Of a stretch of DNA of 64,000 nucleotides, positions 10,069-20,446 are shown in pieces. Source of the stretch: an uncultured Gemella sp. (GTDB lineage Bacteria > Bacillota > Bacilli > Staphylococcales > Gemellaceae); the NCBI GenBank assembly GCA_900555985.1, contig USNF01000001.1:124001-188000 (forward strand), given 5' to 3'. The stretch's first letter is position 1; every line of letters begins with the position of its first letter. The position numbers were made by a program, and so were the translations under genes. The notes under the pieces are model-generated. The model had not been told where the DNA came from. It saw only the letters and a program-made list of their open reading frames with translations, and ran no database searches.

Positions 10069-13000
10069 TTAAATTACCTCTAGGTTAATTGTATGAATAG
10101 TTCCTTCAACGGTATCATTTGTTACTTCAACTCTAAATTGGAAATATTGATAACCTTCAAAAATATGGTTATCTCCATGTAAGTTAACTGGATACCATTG
10201 TGTAAATACATTGCGTGTTTCATCTTGACGATACCCACGAACATAGTATTTAGTATAATCTGGATGTAACGTAGAATCAATACTTGAAATTGTGTATGTA
10301 CCTACAGTAGTAGTGTCATAAATTTTAGATGTCATATATCCATTTTTATAATTTTTAATAGATAAAGGATATCTTGATTTTTCAGAGTATTGTAAATAAA
10401 TTTCTATATTATTTATTACTTTGTCTGTATCCATTTCAACCATAATTTGTAAATATTCTGAAATTGGCCCAGAGTAATGTAATAGATTTGTTTTCTTTTG
10501 ATATTCTAATGTGTTAGACAAATTATTGTTGTAAGCATTTAATGTAATATTGAAGTTTTTAAATTTGTCAGTAACAACATTATTAATTTTAATAAATACG
10601 CCGACTACATTTTTATAATCTGGAATTTGATATTTACCAGATATAATAGTAGTCATGTCTTTAGCATAAATAGTATTTTTAATTAATTCTGCATTTTTTA
10701 ATTTATAATTAGAAAAATCATTAGTGTTGGCATTAAGTTTTGTAATGCCCCAATCAACGTTGGAACCAATCGATAACATACCATCTCTATCAATATCTAA
10801 ATGATAAAGTTCGTTATTTTGCATATCAAAATCAAAACTATATGTTGTTTCTTTTACGTTACGTTCATTTAAATTAAATCCGAGCTGATTAATAATTTTA
10901 GTATGTACATCATCATCAATATTATTTTTTATAATAATGTCATCAATTGTGCCAGAACCTTTTATTAACAAATAATATTTTTTATCTGGATTTACATTAG
11001 AGATAGTATAGGTTTGAATATTATTTTTTTTGGTAAAATTACCAATAATATTAGTAAAAATAGATTTGGCAAATCGTCCTGCTTCCGATTGAATTTCTTC
11101 AGCAATATAAATAGATAAAGAATTATCACAAGCAATGCTAATTATTTTGTTTTCTTTATAGGCTTTTGTGATATCTAATAAACTATAAGCATTAGTATCA
11201 TTAGCTGTAAAATGAATGCCTAGTCCATATTTTGTTTTACTAATTGTTACTCTTGTATTAAAAGAGTTCCATAATTGATAGGAATCACAAGCTGAAATAT
11301 TATTTAATGCGGAGATACCATCAATTTTATGAGCATATTTTTTATAATCAATATGACAGATTGTATTCATAGTATCAGCAATACCCATATTCGTATGATA
11401 TACAAAGTTATTAGTAGCTTCGATTGTATGGAATCGGTTATCTATTTCTTCTACATCATGTAATAGAATATGTTTATATTTCTTCTCTGCTTGCTCGAAT
11501 AGATGTTCAAATAAATAATATTCTTTTTCTTTACGATAATAATATCCTGGGTGAACCATAATTGTATTATCGATATTAAGTTTCTTAACTGTAATTGTAT
11601 TATTTTGAATTAATACTTGAAAGTTAGGATTAGAACATTGAGCAACAATTTTATCTGGTATTTTATTATTAAATAAAATAGTTTTTGATTCACCATCTTT
11701 AATATCTTTAAGAATAATTTTATTATCTATTAATTGATAGGCATCGGTAGAATAGTTTACTTTACTATATAAATCTTTAATATTTTTATAGGTGATACTA
11801 ATCGGTAAATTATAGTTATAAGAGACAGTAACTGTTTTGCCAATTAAATTTTTATCGTACCATTCAATAATGCCTTGTTTACCCAATAAATTATATTTTG
11901 TATTAGAAATAATTTTACCGTTTGATGCATCACGAATATATAAAATAGCTTCGATATTAGAATGTCGTAATTTATTAAACATATCAGATTCAACAATAAT
12001 GTCTGTAAATGCTGTTGTGATAGCATAATTAATTGTCATATTATCTGGTGGCGTAATAATAAAAGTACTCAATTCTTCTTTATTACCATTAATATCATAT
12101 AGCTTATCTAATGGCATTTTATTAGAAATAGTAAACCCCAAGTTTAAACTATTAATAGAAAACTTAGTTGTATTAGATTCACTAGCAGAAATTTTACAAC
12201 GAATAATAATATTATTTTGTTGTTTGCCTAAACACCATTTTTGTTCTTCTTTTTGTGTGGCACCCTGCACTTCAAAATTAATAGTGATATCTTTTTGAGG
12301 AGCATCTTTAAATCTTGCTTCTTCAATTCTATATAGCATTAATTTGTTGTCAGGAATAAAAGGAGAAAAATTATCTATTAAATTTACACGAGTAAATTCA
12401 TCAATAATATTGGCTTCGTTATACGCTATATAATCTTTATCGGACCGCAAAGAAATAAATGTATATTCAAAATTCTTATCAAAATTATTTGTATTACTAA
12501 TAATATTATTTTTGGAATCAATAATATAGTTAGTAATCATATTGTCTGAGATGCCAGTATAATAAAAGATATTTGCTTTATTAGAAGTATCTGCCCTTAC
12601 AATAACTTTCTTATATTGCTTACCATCTTCTGTTTTAACAATAAAACCATCGATGTCAGAAGAGATAAATAATTCTTCTGTGCCTTGTAATCCTAATAGA
12701 TTTTTTAAATTTCTTGATTGAATAACTTCTTTGCCTTGACCAGTAATTTGAATGGTTTGCATAGATTGATTAGGAGATAACGTTATATAATAAGCAGTTT
12801 TACCATTATACGTTGATTTGTCTAACGCAACGGAAGAAGAAGAAATGGATTCTAATTGAGATAAATCTAATGGAATACTTTGTTTTGTAGCTGTATTATT
12901 CGTGATTGTTTGTTTAGGGATATAATTTTGTTTTAATAGAACTTCTTGATTGTTTTCTATTTTATATAAATCTATATCACAGTTACTATCTATAATAATA

Positions 13001-15039
13001 CGTTCTGTTGTAGTTGGGGTGAAAGTATCTGTTTCATAAATAGAATTATCTGTACTTTCTCCAATATGAATATATTCAATGACTGGAGCGAACGAACTAT
13101 GTGCTGTCATAGAAATATGTAATTGATTATTTTCTAATCCAGAAGTAGGCAATAATGTTGCATCGCCAGTTTTAATCAAAGAACCTTTATCTAACCAAGT
13201 TTTAATTTTATATCGAGTAGCTTTAACATTTTTAATGCTAATTGGATATAAACCAGCTTTTGTAATGGTTACCTTTACATGAGTTAAATCATTATAAGAT
13301 AAAGTAAATTTTTTAGCACTCGACCATAGACCAGAATTTACTGTATCAATTTTATTATTAGCTTCTACATTTACGATAATAGAACCTTGTTCTTGTAAAT
13401 TGGCTGCTTCATTAAAAGTAAATTCTAAATTATTGCAATCTAATTCAATAACTATATTGGATTGAGAATCTGTTGTATCAGAATATAATTCATTTTTATT
13501 ATTAATTTTAAAGCCATTTAATGTAACGATAGATTTATCTGTTGTATAGTCAATCGCTTCGCAGTAAGAATTAATTCGTAATTCTTTGCCTTCTGCTCCC
13601 GCAACATCTAATGTCATTTCACCGTAAGTAGAAGTTTTATTAATTGTTAAACCATCAATTGTATTTTCGATGTCAGTATAATTTTTTAATTCTTCTCGTT
13701 TAGTGATATGAGCAAAAATATTAGAGTTAACTAACGCATTATTTTTAAGAATAAATTGTTTCTTAGGTTTTAATAAACTTGTTTTTTGTTTATTGATATT
13801 TTCTCTTTCGATATTATAAATAATCATATTGTCATATCGAGTATGAGGTTTGAGTTTTAATTTGTATTGAATATTTGGCTGTAAATCATATTTAGGAGAT
13901 ACTGTTAAATTACCAGTATCCATAGCAAGGTCTGCTACATAATATGTATTTGTACCTACGAAAGTTTTAAATTCTTTTAAGAAAATAGTTTCAGAATTAA
14001 TTTTCTTAACTTCATTCGCTATAATTTTATAGTTAGCTCGTTTAGGAATTAATTCATTGGTATATCTTTTTAGTTGTAAAGGAATATTCGTTTTTAATTG
14101 TTGACGAGCAATATAACTTTCAATTAATAATGGAGAATAATTATAGCCTTTAATTTCTACATCTGTTTTGTCTGTACTGCCAAGTTCAGAATTTAGAAAC
14201 ACTTTGGCGTCTAAGCGTTGGCCAGTACCTTGTTGATAGGCAGATGGTGTCGCATCCCATTTGTTAGCGAGATATTCTAAATCTTTAAAGAAATTATTCC
14301 AGTACGTGATATCCCAAATTTTTGTACGCATAATGTCTCGGTTAACTTTAGACATTGTATCGTAAATAATTTCTTCATTTTTCATAATATACATATTATG
14401 TCCATTTGGAGCTTCAATTTTGATATTGCCAGCACTAATAGAATAGAAATTAATTAGCGTATTAATAATAGCATTTTTTAATCCTTGTTTGGTACTATTA
14501 GTTCGTAGTTTAAAAGATTGTAAACATCTATTTAATAAATCGGCATTTGATTCATTTTCGTAGCGTTCTAAAGAAGAGAACATAGCAAATTCATCGAAGA
14601 TATTCCATGTTTGTTCTCGTCTTAATTTAGCAGTATATTCATTATCTTTAATGGAATAATTAATATAATCATTAGTTGTCGCATCTGGATGAATAATTAA
14701 ATGTCCATCTTCGTATAATGCCAATGTATGATTTAGTAAAAATTCTTTTTGATTGTCTGTGACTTGTAGAGCTATATTAGTAATTTTTAAATCTTGAATA
14801 TTCACGTTACCAATATTAGCTATTAATGCTACAGAAAAATAATCATTTTCTTTACCGATATAATTAACTAAGAAAAATGTCTTTTTAAATTCTTCAAATT
14901 CTTTATTAATTATATCTTGTTCACTAGAGATAGATTGTAGATATTGACCAGATATAGAAGTGTCTGGTCGTTTTACTGTATCTGTCCAAGAAGGAATATC
15001 TCTTAGAATTTTTTTAAAAAATTGTCTTGAAGTATCCAT
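10069..15039 (-). CDS. Giant baseplate wedge protein
   Basis: 1656 residues. The first 350 or so residues (helical, with QFFKKILRDIPSWTDTVKRPD and a segment NESNADLLNRCLQSFKLRTNS) resemble wedge or tail-protein-I-like sequences that follow a baseplate J protein. The remainder is a long string of beta-rich units with many Asn/Thr/Ile residues, probably Ig-like or jelly-roll modules. It directly follows the gpJ-like gene (12-base gap), matching the wedge order of contractile tails. The length is several times that of typical wedge proteins, which suggests an enlarged baseplate. No enzyme motif was seen. Confidence 0.55.
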   Translation of the reverse strand: MDTSRQFFKKILRDIPSWTDTVKRPDTSISGQYLQSISSEQDIINKEFEEFKKTFFLVNYIGKENDYFSVALIANIGNVNIQDLKITNIALQVTDNQKEFLLNHTLALYEDGHLIIHPDATTNDYINYSIKDNEYTAKLRREQTWNIFDEFAMFSSLERYENESNADLLNRCLQSFKLRTNSTKQGLKNAIINTLINFYSISAGNIKIEAPNGHNMYIMKNEEIIYDTMSKVNRDIMRTKIWDITYWNNFFKDLEYLANKWDATPSAYQQGTGQRLDAKVFLNSELGSTDKTDVEIKGYNYSPLLIESYIARQQLKTNIPLQLKRYTNELIPKRANYKIIANEVKKINSETIFLKEFKTFVGTNTYYVADLAMDTGNLTVSPKYDLQPNIQYKLKLKPHTRYDNMIIYNIERENINKQKTSLLKPKKQFILKNNALVNSNIFAHITKREELKNYTDIENTIDGLTINKTSTYGEMTLDVAGAEGKELRINSYCEAIDYTTDKSIVTLNGFKINNKNELYSDTTDSQSNIVIELDCNNLEFTFNEAANLQEQGSIIVNVEANNKIDTVNSGLWSSAKKFTLSYNDLTHVKVTITKAGLYPISIKNVKATRYKIKTWLDKGSLIKTGDATLLPTSGLENNQLHISMTAHSSFAPVIEYIHIGESTDNSIYETDTFTPTTTERIIIDSNCDIDLYKIENNQEVLLKQNYIPKQTITNNTATKQSIPLDLSQLESISSSSVALDKSTYNGKTAYYITLSPNQSMQTIQITGQGKEVIQSRNLKNLLGLQGTEELFISSDIDGFIVKTEDGKQYKKVIVRADTSNKANIFYYTGISDNMITNYIIDSKNNIISNTNNFDKNFEYTFISLRSDKDYIAYNEANIIDEFTRVNLIDNFSPFIPDNKLMLYRIEEARFKDAPQKDITINFEVQGATQKEEQKWCLGKQQNNIIIRCKISASESNTTKFSINSLNLGFTISNKMPLDKLYDINGNKEELSTFIITPPDNMTINYAITTAFTDIIVESDMFNKLRHSNIEAILYIRDASNGKIISNTKYNLLGKQGIIEWYDKNLIGKTVTVSYNYNLPISITYKNIKDLYSKVNYSTDAYQLIDNKIILKDIKDGESKTILFNNKIPDKIVAQCSNPNFQVLIQNNTITVKKLNIDNTIMVHPGYYYRKEKEYYLFEHLFEQAEKKYKHILLHDVEEIDNRFHTIEATNNFVYHTNMGIADTMNTICHIDYKKYAHKIDGISALNNISACDSYQLWNSFNTRVTISKTKYGLGIHFTANDTNAYSLLDITKAYKENKIISIACDNSLSIYIAEEIQSEAGRFAKSIFTNIIGNFTKKNNIQTYTISNVNPDKKYYLLIKGSGTIDDIIIKNNIDDDVHTKIINQLGFNLNERNVKETTYSFDFDMQNNELYHLDIDRDGMLSIGSNVDWGITKLNANTNDFSNYKLKNAELIKNTIYAKDMTTIISGKYQIPDYKNVVGVFIKINNVVTDKFKNFNITLNAYNNNLSNTLEYQKKTNLLHYSGPISEYLQIMVEMDTDKVINNIEIYLQYSEKSRYPLSIKNYKNGYMTSKIYDTTTVGTYTISSIDSTLHPDYTKYYVRGYRQDETRNVFTQWYPVNLHGDNHIFEGYQYFQFRVEVTNDTVEGTIHTINLEVI

Positions 15040-15050
15040 TATATCCTTTC

Positions 15051-15848
15051 TTAGTTAATTTCATCTATCCATTTAATAGTATCGAAAATAAATTTACTGT
15101 CGATAGCTTGTAGTATTTTAATTCTATCTGTTTCATCATTATCAATAAATAAAGAGATAACATTAAAGTAATTTACATCTGGCGTTTCAATACCAATTTT
15201 ATTTAATTTACCAATTTCTAAATATTCACCGGGAGCTAAACTATCGATATATTTTTTAATTTGTTTGGCAATATTAATTTTAATAGCATCAATATCTCCA
15301 TCATCTGAATGCAAAAAGATTTCGAGAATTACATTTCTAATCGTAGGAATAATATATTCTACATATGTACCTGCGGAACAGATAGATTCAACTTTTTGTT
15401 GTGCTTCTTTTAGAGCATCTGTCATGTATGGTTCTTCATACATTTTAGGAATCACATAACAAGTACCAGTGCCAGCTCCCCGTGTTTTCGGAAAATAAGA
15501 ATAATTAGACCCTTTCGTTGGATTTAATAAAGTTAATTGAATTGCTTTTGTATTAGCTGCTTCGTTAATTAGCATCCAATTCATTAATCTATATTTGTAT
15601 TGACTATCGGATTCTCCAGTAGCTCTAGGTAAATTTACCCATTCACCAGTACTATCTAACGTTTCATTTTGTAAGAAAGACCAAACATGAGGTGTTTTGT
15701 TATTTTCTATTTCTGCATATACATCTTCTAATGTGTGAGCAATAGCATCTGTATATAATCCAATGGCAGACCCATTATCGAATTCTTGTCCAGATTTCTT
15801 TTTAAAAATATTTTTTATATTTTGTAATATATTGTGAGCAGTTCTCAT
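15051..15848 (-). CDS. Baseplate J-like wedge protein
   Basis: 265 residues. The order of elements matches the baseplate J/gp6 family: an N-terminal helical part, a segment with LPRATGESDSQYKYRLMNWML (in gpJ proteins the equivalent 'R..GE.DE.YR.R' region), a central unit TRGAGTGTCYVIP, and a C-terminal alpha/beta part with IKINIAKQIKKYIDSLAPGE followed by IGIETPDVNYFNV. The role is to link the baseplate wedge to the first sheath ring and transmit the contraction trigger. It sits between a gp25-like gene and the giant wedge protein, as expected for a contractile tail. Confidence 0.75.
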   Translation of the reverse strand: MRTAHNILQNIKNIFKKKSGQEFDNGSAIGLYTDAIAHTLEDVYAEIENNKTPHVWSFLQNETLDSTGEWVNLPRATGESDSQYKYRLMNWMLINEAANTKAIQLTLLNPTKGSNYSYFPKTRGAGTGTCYVIPKMYEEPYMTDALKEAQQKVESICSAGTYVEYIIPTIRNVILEIFLHSDDGDIDAIKINIAKQIKKYIDSLAPGEYLEIGKLNKIGIETPDVNYFNVISLFIDNDETDRIKILQAIDSKFIFDTIKWIDEIN

Positions 15849-15859
15849 GAGTTTCCTTT

Positions 15860-16372
15860 CTATAATTCAAATATAAAGAATAGTTCTTCATTTTTATAAA
15901 TATATAAATTAATGTTTTCAGTTACAAAATGATTATTTCGTTTTACTTGTTTAGCAGAAACTCTATAGGTATCTTGTGTTATATTTTGAATAGCTTCTAA
16001 AGCAGCTGTTTCTAATAAACTAAGGTTTTGTTCATTAATAATTTTATGTCGTTGTATATTAATAGTGGAACCAAATTCTTTATGATGAAATAAACTGTCG
16101 AGCTCTGTTCTTAATTTTATCATAATTCGTTGTCTAATTTCATCATCAAAATTAATTGTTGTAATATTTTTTTCTTCCTCATTTTTATTGTCTGTAGTAA
16201 ATTTCAAACAAAAATTTTGCTTGAAATTATTTTTATTTATTTTACCAGATATGTGAAAATTTGTTCTAAATACTGGATTTATCGAATTAATAAAAGAAAG
16301 AGTGAAAATATCTAGTTTCTTTTTTTGTTCTAAAATAATGTCTCCAGATTGGTTTAATTTAAAATCTATCAT
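15860..16372 (-). CDS. gp25-like / small baseplate wedge protein
   Basis: 170 residues, located directly upstream of the baseplate J-like gene, the usual place of gp25/W-like or DUF2634-like wedge proteins that initiate sheath polymerisation. The central part (DDEIRQRIMIKLRTELDSLFHHKEFGS) fits the helical 'I...I...L.T..GE....P.FGS' element of the gp25 fold. The assignment rests on context and this partial pattern. It follows the terminator at 16393-16430. Confidence 0.5.
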   Translation of the reverse strand: MIDFKLNQSGDIILEQKKKLDIFTLSFINSINPVFRTNFHISGKINKNNFKQNFCLKFTTDNKNEEEKNITTINFDDEIRQRIMIKLRTELDSLFHHKEFGSTINIQRHKIINEQNLSLLETAALEAIQNITQDTYRVSAKQVKRNNHFVTENINLYIYKNEELFFIFEL

Positions 16373-16392
16373 TAATATATATATCCTTTATA

Positions 16393-16430
16393 CAAAAGAA
16401 AAAGTCCGTCAAAACATAATGACGGACTTA
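16393..16430 (-). terminator. Rho-independent terminator
   Basis: AAGTCCGTC pairs with GACGGACTT (16402-16429) around a loop, followed on the minus strand by TTTTTCTTTT. It lies just after the stop of the 425-residue gene. Confidence 0.85.
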
Positions 16431-16435
16431 TATAT

Positions 16436-17713
16436 TTAAAATAATTTTTTGAGACTGCTGGTCAAGCTTCCTATAGCCTTCGATGCTTCTTTATTTACAT
16501 AAGTAGACAGCCTTTGTTTTTGTTCTTTAATAAAGTTATCTCGATATTGATTGACTCGTTTGCGAGCTTCATCAATTTTCTTTTGTACATTTTCAAATTG
16601 TTTAATATGTTTCGTAATTTGTGGCATAAGTTTAGATGTGACTTTTAATGAAATGCTTTTATTAATTCGTTCAACAATAGGTTTAACAGAATCATTAATA
16701 TTAATGTCTAAACCAATTGTGCCAGCAATCGTATTAACTTTATTAAGTGTTTTTTCAAGTTGTAGTTGTTTATATTCAAGTCTTTCTAATGAACTATTAA
16801 TATAATTATTTAATGATTGCTCATCTTTAATAATGGTAGTAATTTTGTTACCGTTATTAACTACAAACTTATCTATCTTATCATATATTTTTTCTATTGG
16901 CTCTAGCTTTTTAGTAATGGCATAGTCAGCTTTGTCTGCAAGTCCAAGTATAGTAGTTATTTGTTTGTTTACTAAATCTTGCAATTTGGCTTCAGCTTCA
17001 TTTCGTAATTCTTGCATTAATTGTGGATTTTTTATTTCGGTAGTTTTATGCCCACGAATGATAGCTTTCATTTCCGTTATGCAATCTTCATTTAAAATAA
17101 TATTACCTAAAATACCGTACTTCTTTTTGCATTTTTCAAGACTTTTTAACATAGCTAAGTCTAATTGGTCTTGAACAACTTGATGAGCTAAATTTTTAAT
17201 AGAGTAATCTTTAAGGTGTTGATAATCTAATTCTTTTGTATATTTAGTGTCTTTGGATAATAAATCAGCTGCTTGCTCTTTTGTATATCCTTTATCCATT
17301 AAATATTTCATATCATTCTTAGAATATGTTTTGCCATTAGGCCCATATGTTAATGGGTCTTTTTTATGTAATGATTTAGCTGCCTTTTCTAATTGTTCAG
17401 ATGCTTTTTGTACATAGCTAGTTCTTAAAACAGATGCTTTTACTTCATCTCCTATAGCATGTTTAATAGCGTCTTTAATCGATGGGTCAGTATATTTAGT
17501 ATCTTTAGATAATAATTCAATAGCTGCTTTTTTTGAATAACCATTTTTAGTTAAATAATTAATATCGTTTTCATTATAACGTCTACCATTAGGTCCATAT
17601 ATATTAGGGTCTTTGACTTTAACTTGTTTCGCTACTATATTATTTAAGATTTCTTTTGTTTTCTTTTTATTAGATAAAGAGGACTTTACATCCTCTATAT
17701 TTATGTTAGACAT
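16436..17713 (-). CDS. Helical virion protein with duplicated GPNG/LLSKDTKYT module
   Basis: 425 residues, rich in Lys and predicted nearly all helical. Two copies of a module of about 42 residues occur at roughly 35-76 and 119-159, with shared features YGPNG, ND(I/M)xYL, a Gly-Tyr turn and LLSKDTKYT. A third copy is embedded at about 1297-1338 of the 2924-residue hub protein, pointing to a docking or oligomerisation module common to both. The C-terminal 230 residues are long coiled coils (EQLEKTLNKV, FENVQKKIDEARKRVNQ). It may bind the baseplate hub or the ejected DNA-tail complex; function unknown. Confidence 0.55.
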   Translation of the reverse strand: MSNINIEDVKSSLSNKKKTKEILNNIVAKQVKVKDPNIYGPNGRRYNENDINYLTKNGYSKKAAIELLSKDTKYTDPSIKDAIKHAIGDEVKASVLRTSYVQKASEQLEKAAKSLHKKDPLTYGPNGKTYSKNDMKYLMDKGYTKEQAADLLSKDTKYTKELDYQHLKDYSIKNLAHQVVQDQLDLAMLKSLEKCKKKYGILGNIILNEDCITEMKAIIRGHKTTEIKNPQLMQELRNEAEAKLQDLVNKQITTILGLADKADYAITKKLEPIEKIYDKIDKFVVNNGNKITTIIKDEQSLNNYINSSLERLEYKQLQLEKTLNKVNTIAGTIGLDININDSVKPIVERINKSISLKVTSKLMPQITKHIKQFENVQKKIDEARKRVNQYRDNFIKEQKQRLSTYVNKEASKAIGSLTSSLKKLF

Positions 17714-17766
17714 AAAGTCCTCCGTTCTCTAATTATGAATGTTGTTTAAAAGTGAGTTACTAAAAA

Positions 17767-18660
17767 TTATTCGTTAATTTTAGCTGTATATCTGTCAGAA
17801 AGTTTTTTAACTTTTTCTTTTTCAGATTCAGGGAATGCTTTCCATTCACCAGTACCTAAATCAATATATTCTGCAAAATCTGGTGTTAAAAATAAAATAG
17901 CATCATCAGCAGTCATATGATGGAAATTATTGAAACTGCCAGCTTTTGTTTTGATTACAACGTATTTTGTACCATATTGGAAATTTGTTGTATTAATATC
18001 ATCAGTAGTATTAATAATAGGAATGCCGTCTACTGACGTTAAATTTTGTACTGTGTCAATATTTGTAGTAGCAGTAGTTTCGAAATTAGTTTCAGAAATG
18101 AATGTGTCTAATTTTTCAACAGCAGTAGATTCAAAAGAATGTTTAACCGTGAATACCAATGCTTCTTTAGCACCAAAAATATCTTGAGCTTTCAATTGAT
18201 AATCTTCTTCTAAATTAATGCTTTCTGGAATTGTAATAGTAGGAAGCTCAGAAGCATTTTCTGGAATTTGGAAATGGCAATAACCAAAGTCGGTACCATT
18301 TTGGATAGCATTAATAACTACATATTTTTCTGCAATACCATTAGCTTTTAAAGCTCTACTTTTATTGCTAAAAAATGTTAATGCAGATGTTGCGCTGTAA
18401 GCGAATTTTTCCATTACAATGTCTTTAATCATATCAGCTAAAGCAATTGGAAGATTGTAAAATTCAGCTGTTTCTTTTTTAATACCAAGATTTAAGCCGA
18501 ATTTTTTAAAGCTAGCATCAACAGTAGTCTTAACTTCTTTTTTATCTACAGCTTGTGCTGCATCAATAGCATATACTACGCCTTCTTCTAAAGTACCAGC
18601 TGATTTTTTTTGCTCATAAGCTTCTTTAGTTGTAAAAATAATTTTATTAATATCTGCCAT
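17767..18660 (-). CDS. Putative tail fibre / appendage protein
   Basis: 297 residues. The N-terminus (KIIFTTKEAYEQKKSAGTLEEGVVYAID) has the general form of the short N-terminal unit seen in the 116- and 37-residue proteins nearby (KAVLINYDKLKSMIESNT...TTYFLS). The rest is beta/alpha sequence with no enzyme motif. The C-terminus has FAEYIDLGTGEWKAFPESEKEK, a fibre-tip-like unit. It lies in a cassette of fibre genes and is preceded by a GAAAGG ribosome binding site. The adsorption role is inferred from context. Confidence 0.5.
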   Translation of the reverse strand: MADINKIIFTTKEAYEQKKSAGTLEEGVVYAIDAAQAVDKKEVKTTVDASFKKFGLNLGIKKETAEFYNLPIALADMIKDIVMEKFAYSATSALTFFSNKSRALKANGIAEKYVVINAIQNGTDFGYCHFQIPENASELPTITIPESINLEEDYQLKAQDIFGAKEALVFTVKHSFESTAVEKLDTFISETNFETTATTNIDTVQNLTSVDGIPIINTTDDINTTNFQYGTKYVVIKTKAGSFNNFHHMTADDAILFLTPDFAEYIDLGTGEWKAFPESEKEKVKKLSDRYTAKINE

Positions 18661-18687
18661 TATTATATAAGCCTTTCTATATCAATA

Positions 18688-19038
18688 TTATAAGTGGTCG
18701 TTAGGTTGTAATTGTACAATACGCCAAGCTCCAGGTCCTTCTGTTGATTCAGCGATATAAATTGAACCATAAGATATTGCAACTTGTCCAGCAAAATCTG
18801 GAGTTTTTGTTATATCAGTTGCAACGATTTTATCAATATGAATATAATCTTTTAATTTATTTTCTATATCAGTAGTTTTGGCCAAACCTTCAATAGAAGG
18901 GACTTCAATATTTTGTATTGCATTAATTATTTCTTTACCAGATAAAAAGTATGTAGTGTCCTCATCAATTGTATTGGACTCAATCATGCTTTTAAGTTTA
19001 TCATAATTAATTAAAACGGCTTTTTCTAATGTTGCCAT
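18688..19038 (-). CDS. Short modular fibre protein sharing parts with its neighbours
   Basis: 116 residues in three parts. Residues 1-38 (KAVLINYDKLKSMIESNTIDEDTTYFLSG) match the 37-residue ORF at 20447-20560. Residues about 46-65 (VPSIEGLAKTTDIENKL) match the repeat unit of the 449-residue fibre at 19070-20419. Residues about 75-116 form a unique beta tip (GQVAISYGSIYIAES...WRIVQLQPNDHL). It looks like an assembled or remodelled fibre gene made from neighbouring modules. A GAAAGG-type ribosome binding site supports translation. Confidence 0.55.
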   Translation of the reverse strand: MATLEKAVLINYDKLKSMIESNTIDEDTTYFLSGKEIINAIQNIEVPSIEGLAKTTDIENKLKDYIHIDKIVATDITKTPDFAGQVAISYGSIYIAESTEGPGAWRIVQLQPNDHL

Positions 19039-19069
19039 TTATAATTCCTTTCTATATTGAGATTATATA

Positions 19070-20419
19070 TTAATGTGGCTCTACTTCAACAGTAGTAATT
19101 TTTGCGAATGGATTATGCCATTCTGTACCATTCCAGAATACAGGTACGCCAAGAGTAGTGTCGAAATATTGTTGACCAACTACAAGGTTTTCGGTAGGAC
19201 GTTGTTCTGTAGTACCAGAAGCAACAGTAGCTAATTTAGCTTTAAGAGCACTGATTTCAGATTCAAGAGATTGAACTTTTTCATCATAAACAGATTTAGC
19301 TACAACTTCTGTTGTTTTAGCAAGACCTTCGATGGAAGGTAATTCAGCTTTAGTAGCTAATCCAGATACGTCAGGAAGTTCAGTTTTCTTAGCGTAAGTA
19401 GCTTCTACATCTGTAGTCTTAGCCAAACCTTCAATACTAGGAACAGTAATAGCAGCAACTTCAGCTTTAGTAGCTAAACCAGATACGTCTGGGATAGCGG
19501 ATACATCAGCTTTAGCAGCTAACTTAGTATCGACTTCAGTAGTTTTAGCTAAGCCTTCGATAGAAGGAATAGCAGAAACATCAGCTTTTGTAGCTAATTT
19601 ATTATCAACTGCGGATACTTCTTCTTTAGTAGCCAAATTAGAAATATTAGGAATAGCGGATACGTCAGCTTTAGTTGCCAATTTAGCATCGACATCAGTC
19701 ACTTTTGCAAGACCTTCGATAGATGGAATTTGTACGCCAGCAACAGCGTCAGTTACTTCTTGTTTAGTAGCCAAGCCAGATACATCTGGAAGTTCAGATT
19801 TTTTAGCATATGTGGATTCAATATCTGTAGTTTTAGCCAAACCTTCTACAGAAGGGATAGCACTTACATCAGCTTTAGTTGCTAATTTATCATTTGTTTC
19901 TGCTTTAGTATATACATTATCGACTTTATTAGCGATAGCTGTTAAATCAGAATGTTGAGATAAATTTTTCAATGTGGCGATAGTATCTGCATCCAAACTG
20001 TTAATGGCGTTAACAGCTTCTTTAGTTGCATATGTTGCTGCAACTTCAGCCGTTTTAGCATAATCAGCTAATTTAGTTTCTACTTCGGATTCTTTCGCAA
20101 GACCTTCAATAGATGGAACTTGAATAGCTGCTACTGCATTACTAATTTCTTGTTTAGTTGCAATAGTATCAAGTGCAGGCAAATCAGTTTTTTTAACAAG
20201 ACGATTTTGATAAGCATCTCTAAAAATAACATTTGTCACATAATCTTCTGTATGAATATCGCCTTTTTTAATATAAACATTGTTTAGGTCAGAAACTTTT
20301 GCGAAACCCTCTACATCTTTTTTGGTAGCATATGCTGTTTTAATACCGCTAACGTCTTTAGCGACAATTTGAGAGAATGAACCAAGAATTCTTTTAAGTT
20401 GTTGTACGGAAATGCTCAT
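19070..20419 (-). CDS. Repeat-built tail fibre protein
   Basis: 449 residues. After an N-terminal helical part (SISVQQLKRILGSFSQIVAKDV), the centre consists of degenerate repeats built on PSIEGLAKTT-(D/E)-V-x-x-KLATKADVSAIP and PDVSGLATK-x-E(V/L), typical of triple-helical coiled-coil fibre shafts. A coiled coil near residues 375-395 (YDEKVQSLESEISALKAKL) leads to the C-terminal tip (QRPTENLVVGQQYFDTTLGVPVFWNGTEWHNPF), a widespread phage fibre end unit. It probably forms a trimeric fibre or whisker. A start preceded by AAAGGAG supports the chosen ATG. Confidence 0.75.
   Translation of the reverse strand: MSISVQQLKRILGSFSQIVAKDVSGIKTAYATKKDVEGFAKVSDLNNVYIKKGDIHTEDYVTNVIFRDAYQNRLVKKTDLPALDTIATKQEISNAVAAIQVPSIEGLAKESEVETKLADYAKTAEVAATYATKEAVNAINSLDADTIATLKNLSQHSDLTAIANKVDNVYTKAETNDKLATKADVSAIPSVEGLAKTTDIESTYAKKSELPDVSGLATKQEVTDAVAGVQIPSIEGLAKVTDVDAKLATKADVSAIPNISNLATKEEVSAVDNKLATKADVSAIPSIEGLAKTTEVDTKLAAKADVSAIPDVSGLATKAEVAAITVPSIEGLAKTTDVEATYAKKTELPDVSGLATKAELPSIEGLAKTTEVVAKSVYDEKVQSLESEISALKAKLATVASGTTEQRPTENLVVGQQYFDTTLGVPVFWNGTEWHNPFAKITTVEVEPH
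19310..20125 (-). repeat. In-gene degenerate repeats coding for fibre shaft
   Basis: About seven copies of a segment coding for (P/V)S(I/V)EGLAK alternate with copies coding for DVSGLATK and KLATKADVSAIP. The repeats keep the reading frame and diverge at third positions, as expected of an old protein repeat. Confidence 0.8.
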
Positions 20420-20446
20420 TATTGTCTCCTTTAAGAAAATAATATA

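Noticed and set aside
19310..20125. CRISPR-like array of repeats
   Set aside because: The repeats are in frame, degenerate at third positions and code for a fibre shaft; spacers are also repeated.
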